From Hevea brasiliensis (lineage: Eukaryota > Streptophyta > Magnoliopsida > Malpighiales > Euphorbiaceae), in the NCBI RefSeq assembly GCF_030052815.1, contig NC_079498.1, positions 81,392,992 to 81,456,991 of the forward strand: a stretch of 64,000 nt of DNA. Direction: 5' to 3'. A program made the position numbers and the translations under genes. Numbering within the stretch: position 1 is the stretch's first letter; each line of letters starts with the position of its first letter. Positions 44,864-55,323 of the stretch are shown here, piece after piece. The notes under the pieces are model-generated. The model saw only the letters and a list, made by a program, of their open reading frames with translations, had not been told where the DNA came from and ran no database searches.

Positions 44864-45741
44864 CCTGCATGTAATACTATAGAAGGGATGAAAGAAAAAA
44901 AGGTGGTGGTGATTATAGTGGAAAGACTCTGAAATCTGATTCAGTCTTGCTACTTACCATTCTAAGCTTTCGTAGTGTTAAGAAACTATAGAAACCAGTT
45001 TTCTTAAGTATCTTCATCGAAGGAGTTTTGAACCCTGAAATTTTCATTTTTAGTGCCTGTTCATTACTCTGTAAAGCCATTCTCACTGCCCTAGCATCAG
45101 TATATTACTCCCCAAACTCAACTTCATTCTGACCCCATTCTCATTACTTCTGGCAAGTTCGAGTCCTTCTGCTGTCAACTTTCACCTCCACAGGACTTGT
45201 GGAGATCGGAGGAGAGTTCTTATCTGGAATCTCCCGTTGAAAATTCTTAACAAAATACATCAAGAGATCGGGAGAGAGTTCTTACTCGAATACTCTCAAC
45301 TTAAATCCAAACTAAAATACCATAACTTCAAAATTCAAATTAACCCCCAACAAAATCCATTACATAACAACTATTCACTGAAGGGCCACCTCATGTACTC
45401 GTGTTCTTGGGCTACCCTAATGGTGAAATATTAAATATTCCTTTCATCCGAACAAAGGTTTGACATTATCATTTCAACCCCCTAATTATCAGTTTTAATT
45501 TGTAAAGAGCATAACATTAAATTTGCTTACCCTCATTGAGGGACGAGGTGGGGTGCCTAACACCTTCCCCACCCATATACGGACCCCGAACCTAGAATCT
45601 TTGTTTTCGAAGTGGTTTTTTTTTTTAATTTCATTTTTACAAATGGTTTTCTTTAATTTTCCTCAAAATTAAAGTGGCGACTCCTCACTTTTTCCACTTC
45701 GGTGAGTGTTCGTCCAGGCGATCGCAAAAACCCTTGCGACA

Positions 45742-46034
45742 AACATATGGGTCTAGTAGCCTACAGGCTAGCCTTACCACCTGAGCTGGATAAGATTCAC
45801 AATGTATTCCATGTGTCGATGCTCAGGAGATACAGATCAGATCCTTCATATGTCATTTCAGCAGAGGAGATAATTGTACAACCTGATTTGACATATGAAG
45901 AAGAACCAGTCAGAATCTTGGCACGGGAAGTGAAAGAACTCAGAAACAAGAGGATCCCACTAGTGAAAGTCTTGTGGATACACCACAACATAGAAGAAGT
46001 GACATGGGAGAGCGAGGAAGCGATGATGCAGTAG
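45742..46034 (+). pseudogene. Element A integrase C-terminus and chromodomain-like tail
   Basis: The frame resumes after T's target duplication: LVAYRLALPPELDKIHNVFH, VSMLRRYRSDPSYVISAEE, LTYEEEPVRILAREVKELRN, then IPLVKVLWIHHNIEEVTWES and EEAMMQ, ending at TAG 46032-46034. The last 35 residues resemble the chromodomain of Tekay/Del chromoviruses, which guides integration to heterochromatin. The open codons upstream of 45742 belong to the T LTR. No stops interrupt this 97-codon piece. Confidence 0.85.
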
Positions 46035-46084
46035 TTCCCTCAGCTCTTCACATCATGTAAATTTCGAGGACAAAATTTTTATTT

Positions 46085-46096
46085 GGAGGGGAAGAA
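46085..46096 (+). other. Element A polypurine tract
   Basis: GGAGGGGAAGAA stands immediately before TGTAACGTCC at 46098. The short stretch before it ('aatttcgaggacaaaattttt') has its counterpart upstream of the Q tract. Confidence 0.85.
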
Positions 46097-47786
46097 TTGT
46101 AACGTCCTCACCGTAGATAGTCTGTACATTCTAGTGTTCCGGCAACAAATGTCTGTTCGAACAGTCAGAATGTCTGGAACTACTCTTAAACTATAGTGAG
46201 GAGGCATAAATTGATGGAATAAATGTTAAGAAAATATAGGAAAAATTTAGAGAAAATAAAATAAAATTAAGAGAATTTATTAATTGGTACAAAAATATAA
46301 AAATAACCCGATATGCACTATGAATGGCATTTTTGTCATTTCACCCCCAGAGGTGAATTTTGACCTAAATGTCAAATTAAAAATTTAGAGAATGAAATAA
46401 TTAACATAAGTTAAAATTTATGAGTTGAATTAGAAAGAAGAAGAAGAGAAAAGAAAAAGAAAAGAAAAGAAAATAAAAAAGTTTATGACAATTTAAAAAA
46501 AATTAAAGTACCATATATGGAACATATAAATACCCATAAGAAGACAAAACCCCACCAACTCATTTTGTTCTTCCTCTTCTCTCTCTTCTTGCCATCTCCA
46601 TTGGTTCCTCTTTTTCATTCAAGCTTGAAACTTGATTTTCTCCTCACTCACTCATCAAAACCCATAGTCTCCTTCATTAAAAATCATCTCCACCCTATAA
46701 GGAAGCTATTGGTAGCCATTAGAAGAAGGGAAATTGAAGTTTGCAAGTTGGGTTACAAAGGTAAGTGCAAGATACCACTTTCTCTCTTCTTTAAATCTTG
46801 TAAGAATAATGAGATGAGTGAGTATCACATGAAAGTGAAAACAAATGATAAGAAAATGAAATGCCCAAATTTCGGCAGCCATGAAACCCTTGGGGTTTGA
46901 TGATTTTAAATGATGAAAATGGGTTCCATGAGAATGTTTGATAAGTTGATATGTTTGGGAGTTTGAATGTGTAGTGTTTGTGCAAATTAGAACTTTGAAA
47001 CTAGGGTTTATGTACATGATTTGGGGACTTTATGCAAATGCTTGAAATTGACCTATTAAGTTGAGATTATTGCTTATAGAAGTGCTATACATGCCAATTG
47101 AAGTAAGGAAGTTGGAGGAAATTGAAAATTGGGAGTGCTTGTTTTCTGCAGGTTTGGGACTCAATGAGTCCAACATGAGTTTTGAACCATAACTGAAATT
47201 ATATGACTCCAATTGGTATGAGGCTAATTGGAGGTGAAACTAGACCCAAAATAGCCCATTTTCCATGAAGAAACCATGCCCAAATTCTGTCCAAAACTTG
47301 ACCTAAACACTGCCCAAATTCGGATGACCCTGCACAAAACCCAGAAAATGACTAAATGAACAGTACATATTCATTTGGTCATAACTCCCCCAATACTAGT
47401 CCAAATGACCTGAATTTGATACCATTGGAAAGCTTAGACATAGGGCTATAATTATTATGAAGACCACAGAACCCATAAAAGCCAAAAACAAAACCAAATT
47501 GCCGACCCAAATTGGGTCACAAAACTATCTAGAATTAGGTTGTCCAGAAACTGCTGGACATAAACTTACCGGATTAGTTTTGGCAAAATGGCCATAACTT
47601 GGTCTACAAGAACTCAAATGTAATGAAACTAGTAGAAAAATGTCCACAAGACATAGACCTATAAAATTGGAATTTTTACCAAAACCCAAAAATCAAGAAA
47701 ACTAGGCCAAATAGTTAGAATAATTCATTGCATCAAAACCTGGAATTTGACTAAACTTCACTTGACCCCAGAACAGTCTTTTAGTC

Positions 47787-47791
47787 ATAAC
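47787..47791 (+). repeat. Target site duplication of copia element C (ATAAC), left copy
   Basis: ATAAC at 47787-47791 is repeated exactly at 57420-57424. Joining the flanks gives 'tagtcataactcccactaaa', a continuous stretch of the A LTR. Confidence 0.93.
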
Positions 47792-49899
47792 TGAAGGAAC
47801 GAAAGCGTGAAAAACACAAGATTATACCATTGAATTCAAAAATTTTCACCTAGGGTCACATGCACCATGCAAGATTTATTTTTATCTATTTAATTTCAAT
47901 GATAAACAACATATTAAAACTCTTTTAATATGTTTTTTGGATCTGTATTTGCCATTTAAGATTTTAAAATTAATCAGATTAATTTTAGAACCCTAGATTA
48001 AATCAAGAACGATTACACTAACCTCTTGATGTGCTACAGAGTGTCTGCGCCTTTGAGATTCGTCTTCAGGACACCAGATGTTGTCCCTCTAGCTTGTCCA
48101 CACCAAGAACACCTATGGCAGCCCTTGAACAGCTTCTAAAGCCTTTTCTATTAATTAGAAATTCAAGTTCTGCCTTTTAAGAGATTAGAGATGTAAACAG
48201 GACACTAGAAACAATTTCTAGTGTTCTTAATTCAAGAGATTGATGGCTAATCTCTTTGAATTGATGAGAGATGAAGAGAAATAGCTGGAGAGGCTCAAAG
48301 TGGCGTGACAATTGAGAGGAGAGGCTGCTGGTTATGTTTTCTTTTCATAACCACACTTAAATAGCTAGGTTAACACATTAAACCCTAGCCACATGTCACC
48401 TTTTGATTAGCTCTAGGTTTAAGTGACCCAATCACATTGTGCCAAGTGTCAAACCTATATTTAATCTTGATTTTAATCATCTTACATGATTAAAAAACAT
48501 TTGGCAAGCTTATGTGTTATGCCATGTGTCACCATCTCATGGTACCACGTGTCACTGTAATGAAATGACCAAAATGCCCTGTGTCTTAATTTTGAGTTCT
48601 TAACCCAAAATAATTATTTTCTTCTTCTAATTAATTTATATCAAATATAAATTAATTAATTAATCTCTATTAATTAATTTCTCATCAATTAAATTCATAT
48701 TTAAACACTTTAAATATAAATTTAATTTATACTACACATCCAATAATCTAGATTTGGTTTCAAGTCATGCTAGGGACTTTGCAATTTAATTGCAAACCAA
48801 ATCTATTTAATTAATCAATTAAACTCTTTAATTAATTAATTAAATCATATTTAAATAGGTGATAACTTGTGTATGTGTGTGACTTACTAGGCTCATCACT
48901 AATTGGCAATGAGACATGATATCAACTCTTAATATCATCAGAACTCTTTCTTACCATAAATGATTTCTCTAAATCATTTTATGAACCTCATAGACCATGG
49001 TTAACACCTAGCATAGCATGCCATGGCCACCCAATTAGTAATAAGATTTACCTTAAATGAACCTATAATCATATGTTACCATGCACTAGAATCTCTCTGT
49101 TACAAAATCCCAACTCAAGCTGGAGTCATGGTTTATGTCAAACTCCATTTGCTATGAATATTATGTTCTCTTTTAATTCCAGTTCTTGATTAAAAGATTT
49201 TTCTCATCAGAAACTCTTTTCTGAATAAATCTATCTGTCCTGGCCAAGAACTTGAAACATCAAGAACAATTAAATGAACATAGGATTTTATCTCTATTTA
49301 CTTAGAGGAACAGATTCCTTCTTGATCAACACCTACCTCCATATATAACTAGCAAGAGCCAACACATGCCCATATACCCATACATAGTACAAGTATGAAA
49401 GTAGTATCAAACTCAAACTACCTATATACAAGATAACTGTGCTATCTCAGGTCTAAAGATTATATGCACTGATATGATTTATGACAAAACATTGACAAGA
49501 GTAAACTCCATGTGCTTGTCATAAGTGTCACTAGTTCGGCCTACTTATCATTTATAAGTGCCTATCATGTTTGTCATATGGCATGAGACTCACCATTCCA
49601 TCTTATTTATATCTCATATAAATAACTTGGGAACAAACATGAATACAATCTTTCTGGATAAGTCATGTCCTTATTATGAAGTATCCTCGATTGTGAACCT
49701 ATTTATGATACTTTGTGCTAGAAATATTGTCACTCATATTCTTAACAACTTAAGAATAATATTTCTAACAAAATATCAATGGACCTTTTCTATTACACAT
49801 AAATATATTATGTAAACGAAAAAGTGGAAATGCCTTTTATTATTAAAAATATGTACAAGATACATACTAAATGATATGCTCTAGGGCATACTACTAACA
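47792..49899 (-). repeat. Element C 3' LTR
   Basis: 2108 bases. On the minus strand it starts TGTTAGTAGTATGCCC and ends CCTTCA. Very AT-rich, with 'attaattaattaa' runs near 48660 and 48830. An open frame on the plus strand at 49558-49815 recurs identically in the other LTR, which reflects LTR identity and not a gene. Confidence 0.93.
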
Positions 49900-49914
49900 A
49901 TCTCCCACTAGCAC
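49900..49914 (-). other. Element C polypurine tract
   Basis: On the minus strand the sequence reads GTGCTAGTGGGAGAT directly before TGTTAG, the usual AGTGGGAGAT form of Ty1/copia elements. Confidence 0.85.
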
Positions 49915-50005
49915 TAGAGCCATTCATTACAATACCTTAGACCCATCTTCTCAAGATGTCAGTCTAACTGAGCTTATGACAAAGGCTTAGTGAATGGATC
50001 AGCTG

Positions 50006-50790
50006 AATTTTTCAGCTGATGTTATTTTTCTGCATGACTATATCGCCTTGCCCAACTATATCTCTGATAATGTGATAGTGCCTTTCTATGTGTTTGGATT
50101 TTGGGTGAGACCTTAGTTCCTTAGCCTGCATGACTGCTCCATTGTTGTCACAGTGCCTTTCTATGTGTTTGGATTTTGGGTGAGACCTTAGTTCCTTAGC
50201 CTGCATGACTGCTCCATTGTTGTCACAGTGTAATGGAACTACTGACTCAATGGAAGGAACTCTCGTAAGTTACATCACGAACTTCTTTATCCAAAGCGAC
50301 TTCTTTTGCAACATCGATGCAAAGAATATACTCACCTCGATGAGTGGAATCTGCAATCGTGCTCGCTTGGAACTCTTCCAACCGATCGCACCTCCATTAC
50401 AAATGAACACATATCCAGAGGTAGACTTTCTATCATCGATATCTGATTGGAAATCAGAATCAGTATAACCATCCAATTGCAAGTCTCCACCTCCATAAAT
50501 CAAGAATAAATCTTTAGTTCTTCTCAAGTACTTAAGGATATTCTTGTGACTATCCATGTTCCAAACTGGATTGGATTGATACCGCTAGTCAAACTAACAA
50601 AGATATCCGATATCTGGCCTAGTACACAACATTGCATACATAAAACTTCCAATAGCCGAAGCATATGGAATCCTGGCCATCTTATCTCTTTCTTCAGGTG
50701 TCTTTGGAGACATCTCTTTAGAAAGGTGGATACCATGTCTCACTGGTAACAATCCTCTCTTGGAATCAAGCATGCTAAACCTCTTTAACA
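50006..50790 (-). pseudogene. Element C RT end and RNase H
   Basis: After a frame change at 50790 the RT connection reads RYSMLDSKRG-like, PKTPEERDKMARIPYASAIG and MYAMLCTRPDIGY. RNase H is open at 50557-50270: YLRRTKDLFLIYGG, GYTDSDFQSDIDDRKSTSGY and GGAIGWKSSK, with the first catalytic Asp. A frame change then hides the middle. The C-terminal part at 50226-50006 contains an exact 75-base tandem duplication of the segment DNNGAVMQAKELRSHPKSKH. Confidence 0.82.
50077..50226 (-). repeat. 75-bp tandem duplication in the RNase H of element C
   Basis: 50077-50151 and 50152-50226 are identical by eye, base for base. The unit is 25 codons, so the frame is kept and the protein segment occurs twice. 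P, Q, A and T show nothing like it. Confidence 0.93.
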
Positions 50791-51851
50791 CCTTTTTCCA
50801 AGTATAGACTTTGGGATAAACTAATTATTCTTTTCGCTCTATCTCTATAGATGCGAATCCCAAGAATATAGGTTGCCTCCCCTAAGTCTTTCATGGAGAA
50901 TGTATTTGACAACCATACCTTTATAGTCGTCAACATACCTGTATCATTACCCATCAACAGTATGTCATCCACATATAAGACAATGAAAGTGATAGCACTG
51001 TCACTAACCTTCTTATATACACATGGCTCATCCTCATTTTTGATAAAACCAAAAGATTTAATGGCTTCATCAAAACGGATGTTCCAACTCCTCGAAGCTT
51101 GTTTCAACCCATAAATGGATCGCTTTAGCTTGCATACCTTGGAACCATCTTGGGATTCAAATCCCTTAGGTTGTTCCATGAAAATGTTTTCTTCAATGTA
51201 TCCATTGAGAAAAGTCGCTTTGACATCCATCTGCCAAATCTCATAATCATAGTATGCAGCTATTGCTAATAAAATCCTAATTGATTTAAGCATGGCAACA
51301 GGCGAGAAAGTCTCCTCATAGTCTATTCCTTGCCTTTGGCAAAACCCTTTCGCTACTAGCCTTGCCTTATAGGTCTCTACTTTTCCATCAGAACCAATTT
51401 TCTTCTTGAAAACCCATTTGTTCCCTATAGGTACAATACCTTCAAGTGGGTCAACAAGATCCCAAACTTGATTCTTATACATGGAATCAATCTCGGATTT
51501 CATAGCATCAATCCATTTTGAAGAGTCTATATCTGATATAGCTTCTTCATAGGTAAGTGGATCATCTCCATGATCTACTTCTTCATGAGTAGACAACTCT
51601 TGTTCTTCTTCATGAAGAAAACCATATCTCACTGGTGGGTGAGATACCCTGGTTGTTCTACGAGGAACAGCTTTAGATGTTTCATTAATGGGTATAGGTT
51701 GACTAGATGGATCTATATCCATCTGATCTGTTGGTTGGTCAGAATTCTCCAATTCTAACTCTATTTTCCTTCCTTTGCCTCCTTCTTGAACAAACTGTTG
51801 TTCAAGAAATGTGGCATCTCTACTTATCACAACCTTTTGTGAAGTAGGCAA
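50775..51851 (-). pseudogene. Element C reverse transcriptase
   Basis: An open frame of 358 codons without interruption. It begins in the integrase-RT linker (LPTSQKVVISRDATFLEQQF), followed by an acidic spacer. RT proper starts around residue 100: WIDAMKSEIDSMYKNQVWDL, KWVFKKKIGSDGKVETYKAR and FSPVAMLKSIRILLAIAA. The catalytic Asp is in QMDVKATFLNGY (residue 209), and the YVDD box is at residues 293-296. It ends GEATYILGIRIYRDR, then a frame change. It is preserved well enough to have been active recently. Confidence 0.88.
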
Positions 51852-52731
51852 ATAAAAATAATATCCAAAACTATCTTTTGGATATCCAACAAATCGACCT
51901 CTTTACGATCCGGTCTCCAATTTATCGGTGTTCACTTTTGATATAAGTCGGACAACCCCAAATCTTAACATGCTTAAGACTTGGTTTTCTTCCATGCCAT
52001 ATCTCATAAGGTGTGGAAGAAACGATTTTGATGAAATCCTATTCAGAATATATAAAGTGATTCTAATGCAAATCCCCAAAGGAGATTGGCATATCAAGAT
52101 AGCTCATCATACTACGTACCATATCCAATAAGGTACGATTTCTCCTTCAGATACACCATTCACCGTATGCGTTCTGGAGGAGTCGGTGAGAAACAATGCC
52201 ATGCTCTCTCAAGTATTCATCAAATTCAGTACTCAAATATTCACCTCCACGATCTGATCGAAGAGCTTTAATACTTTTTCCTGTTTGATTTTCTACTTCA
52301 GATTTAAATTCCTTAAACTTTTCAAAGGATTCATGTTTGTATTTCATCAAATACAAATACCCAAACCTTGATTTATCATCAGTAAAGGTAATAAAATAAT
52401 GAAAGCCCCCTCAAGCCATTTCTTTAAACGGACCACATACATCACTATGTATTAGTTCCAAAATATTTTCAGCTCTTAGCCCTTGTCCAACAAAGGGTGA
52501 TCTAGTCATTTTGCCTTGAAGGCAAGATTCACAAGTTGGAGTAGGCTCAGAGCCCAATGAGGATAGAATCCCCATTTTCTCCAATTTTGCAATCCTATCT
52601 TCTGCAACATGACATAACCTTACGTGCCAAATATATTTTGAACTTGAGTTGGTTTTCACCATGGCATTGCATTCATTTAGATTGCTATACTCTAGCCAGT
52701 GGAAACACTTTCTTACTGGCAATAGAAACAC
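51852..52731 (-). pseudogene. Element C pre-integrase and integrase
   Basis: In minus-strand order: YIWHVRLCHVAEDRIAKLEK and PTCESCLQGKMTRSPFVGQG (zinc-binding H-H-C-C), LELIHSDVCGPF (first catalytic Asp), a TGA near 52411, RSDRGGEYLSTEFDEYLR (second Asp), a frame change near 52147, and RRNRTLLDMVRSMMSY next to the catalytic Glu region. YEIWHGRKPSLKHVK and WGCPTYI follow, with further frame breaks. It runs directly into the RT frame at 51851. The whole domain is present but broken at least four times. Confidence 0.8.
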
Positions 52732-52780
52732 TTTCCTGTTGGCAATGGAAACACTTTCCTATTGGCAGTGGAAACAATTT
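52690..52780 (-). repeat. 23-bp tandem repeat at the gag zinc knuckle of element C
   Basis: Four consecutive units of 23 bases, each containing a variant of 'gtgtttccattgcca', stand where gag should continue through its C-x2-C-x4-H-x4-C knuckle. The unit encodes the CFHCQ start of the knuckle over and over, in changing frames since 23 is not a multiple of three. Directly after it comes the pre-integrase region, so the rest of the knuckle and the whole protease are missing. Confidence 0.8.
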
Positions 52781-53538
52781 CCTTTGCCTTTGTCAGCTTT
52801 GGTCTTCCTTTTCTGCTTAGCTATTTTCTTGGAAGGACCAGGAATCTGAAGTTTCTTTTTCTTATTGCCCTTCTTCTTGTTGGACTTTCCAGCAGAAGAA
52901 GATGCAATCAAAGCTACCTCTTTTCCTTTATTGCCTGGCATATTCTTTTGGGCAATAACCAGCATGTTGAGTAATTCAGCTAAGGTGCATTCCTGTTTAG
53001 TCATATGGAAATTTGTCACAAAATTCCCAAAAGACTCAGGAAGGGACTGAAGGATCAAATCCGTTTGTAGTTGGAAATCCATGTTGAAGTCAAGATGTTC
53101 CAACTGCTCAATCAGCCGAATCATCTTGTGGACATGATCCCCAATATTCTGTCCCTCAGACATCCTCATACGGAATAACTGTCTAGATATCTCATACCTA
53201 GCATTCCTGCTGTGCTCACCATACAACTCTTGTAGGTGAAGGAGGATCTCACTCGCACTCTGCATGTTCTCATGTTGCTTCTGTAACTCATTACTCATAG
53301 AAGCAAGCATGTAACACTTAGCTCTCATATCATGCTCCTTCCACTTGTCCAAAGTTTCATGTTCCTCTTGTGTGGCCTCTGGAGGTAAGGGACCAGGAAT
53401 ATTTGAATCTAGAATATGTTCAAGGTTCAGGACAAGTTTCAAATTTCTTAGCCAATCAGACAGATTAGGTCCTGTCAACCTATTGTGATCAAGTATGCTT
53501 GCAAGGATATTGGATGGTGGTGGTTGTTTTGTGCTCAT
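52759..53538 (-). pseudogene. Element C gag (C-terminally truncated)
   Basis: An open frame of 259 codons from ATG 53538 (MSTKQPPPSNILASILDHNR). It contains the UBN2/copia-gag type pattern: LTGPNLSDWLRNLKLVLNLE, YMLASMSNELQKQHE, LHLQELYGEHSRNARYEISR, LPESFGNFVTNFHM and LAELLNMLVIAQKNMPG. A Lys-rich basic stretch (KKKGNKKKKLQ) leads to NCFHCQ, the first two cysteines of the zinc knuckle, and a TAG. Gag packages the RNA. The capsid part has no stop. The truncation means this copy cannot make a normal gag-pol. Confidence 0.88.
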
Positions 53539-55306
53539 TTTTATCAGAAAATTAACTGCAGAAAATAACCAGATTAATTAGTAAATGTATCATGTAATTA
53601 ACCAAAATGATTATGGTCTTTTAATCAAATTGGTCCTCCCACTAACTTAGCGAATCCTACACTTCCAAAGTGGAAAACGGAAATCCTAGTTAGATGGATT
53701 TCTAGTGGGTGATTGAATTCTTATAATTCTATTGATCATCCTCAGGTACATCCATTATTGGAATTACAATAAACTATAAGTGAGCAACTCCTTGCCCATC
53801 ACATCTCATGTGAGTTTCAATCCTTTACCTAGCCCCTAATGCTCAAAATCTCAGGTACATCCATTATTGACTTATCTTGCATTAGTTAAGTTGATCCCAT
53901 TGAGCCAGTAATTATGCAAATAATTTTAATGTCCTCAGGTACATCCAATATTGGCCACCAAACCATTTACATATTTACAACATCTCATGCTTAACAATTA
54001 TTCTTAAGAAAATCTCTTAAATTAATTGCATCTCATGCAACTATTTAAAATTTCTTAAAATAATTGCCCCAATGGAGGGCTTATGTTATAATTACTTTAA
54101 TTATAGCATTTCCAACTTAATCATTTGTTTGGAAGATTTTATAGCCATCCTAATTACTATTAAGGTCTCACTTTGCACATTATCCATTTAGCATGCATAT
54201 ATCATATAATTGCATACATTCCCATACATCTCATGCATTCATGGATAAGCAGTAAATATGGTATGATCATGGACTTTCTAAGGGATTCAATTTTGAGCCA
54301 CCAAGAATTGAATCAGGGCATTCCTAGGTGCATTTCATTCATTCATTTTACAAGAGTTGCTGAAGGAGTACATAATCAACACTTGATATTGAATTCCTCC
54401 CACTGGTCCCACCAATGCTCTTGACCTCCTTGAACTTCTTGCAATCCAATATTACATAGTAATCCTTGGCATACCAAGGCGAATTTACAAGAACTTAAAT
54501 AAATGAAATTACAACCCAAAATATTATAAACTTAATAATGCATGCCCAAAATAAATTAAAATAAATTAATTAATTTACAATCCCAAAGAAACATAAAAGA
54601 AATAAATCCAATCACATTGGTCTTTTATAGTCCATGATCATCCATCATGCATATCACTATTTAACAATTAAATAAAACATACATACTTAAATTAAATTGA
54701 ATATCTCATATTCAACTTAAAAATCCAGATTTGAATATGATTCAAATAAATTTAAAAATTCAGATTTGAATCTCATTCAAACAAATTTAAAAATTCAGAT
54801 TTGAATCTCATTCAAACAACTTCAAAAATTCAGATTTGAATCTCATTCAAACATTTTTTAAAAAATCAGATTTGAATCACATTCAAATATTTTTTAAAAA
54901 ATCAGATCTGAATTTTATTGAATCAATTTTAAAAAATCAGATTTAAATATGATTCAAACAACTTTAAAAATTCAGATTTGAATCACATTCAAACAACTTT
55001 TAAAATTCAGATTTGAATCACATTCAAACAATTTTTAAAATTCTGATTTGAATCATAATTTAATTGTGTGATTAAAACAACTAATTAAACACTTTAATTA
55101 GTCAAAGAATAGGCCTTAGATCATACAACAATTGCAGAATTAAAAGCCAAACCTTGAACCACCCATGGAACCATTGTTGCCGCCACCAATGGTGGCTCCA
55201 CCATGTGTGCCGCCACACCTCATGATCCAACCAGCAATGAATCTCTTGATCTCATGATCAAACACACAATTAAATTATATAATCAACAATCTAAATGGAA
55301 AATATA
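53539..55306 (-). other. Element C leader
   Basis: About 1.77 kb between primer site and gag with no gene. It contains scattered 'ctcaggtacatccattattg' repeats (near 53742, 53852, 53935), a tandem repeat at 54720-55052, and a 'gttgccgccaccaatggtgg' stretch near 55175. A leader this long is unusual for Ty1/copia. Confidence 0.7.
54720..55052 (-). repeat. 36-38-bp tandem repeat in the leader of element C
   Basis: About nine or ten units, each with 'aaattcagatttgaatctca' or a close variant followed by 'ttcaaacaa'. The spacing is 36-38 bases. Non-coding. Confidence 0.88.
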
Positions 55307-55309
55307 GTG

Positions 55310-55322
55310 GCTCTGATACCAA
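55310..55322 (-). other. Element C primer binding site (tRNA-Met)
   Basis: On the minus strand TTGGTATCAGAGCC follows the LTR end almost directly, an exact match to the tRNA-Met primer sequence. Confidence 0.93.
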
Positions 55323-55323
55323 T

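Larger units (their letters stand above)
3828..45741 (+). mobile_element. Element T: giant Tat/Ogre-like Ty3/gypsy element with nested P and Q
   Basis: The element runs from TGTAGACA at 3828 to GCGACA at 45741 with a 5-bp target duplication. Without P, Q and Q's target repeat it measures about 23 kb, which is the size class of Ogre elements. The order is 5' LTR (3828-16764, split by P), tRNA-Arg-like primer site, ORF1, gag, protease with G-patch, candidate intron, RT, RNase H, second RNase H, integrase, repetitive 3' UTR, purine tract, and 3' LTR (28746-45741, split by Q). An extra ORF before gag, a dual RNase H, a pro-pol intron and a repetitive 3' UTR are together known for the Tat/Ogre lineage. 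Antisense genes inside the LTR itself are not something I know to be standard. Confidence 0.88.
28746..45741 (+). repeat. Element T 3' LTR (interrupted by element Q)
   Basis: The LTR parts are 28746-29956 and 41812-45741, together about 5.14 kb. Element Q with its target repeat lies in between. It lacks the 14790-16222 equivalent, lost between short 'tgtgga' homologies, but keeps the 560 bases deleted from the 5' LTR. Its outer end GCGACA abuts AACAT and the resumed integrase of A. This copy is the only one with the full antisense promoter and aORF1. Confidence 0.85.

Noticed and set aside
45702..45741. First 13 codons of the 110-codon frame at 45702-46034 as start of a protein
   Set aside because: They are the end of the T LTR. 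The integrase piece begins only after the target duplication at 45742.
46517..47212. Open frames in the 3' LTR of A
   Set aside because: Overlapping frames on both strands in AT-rich LTR sequence, with no recognisable motif and no support from a second copy.
49558..49815. 85-codon plus-strand frame found identically at 57078-57335
   Set aside because: Both lie in the LTRs of copia element C. Identity follows from LTR duplication, and the product has no recognisable features.
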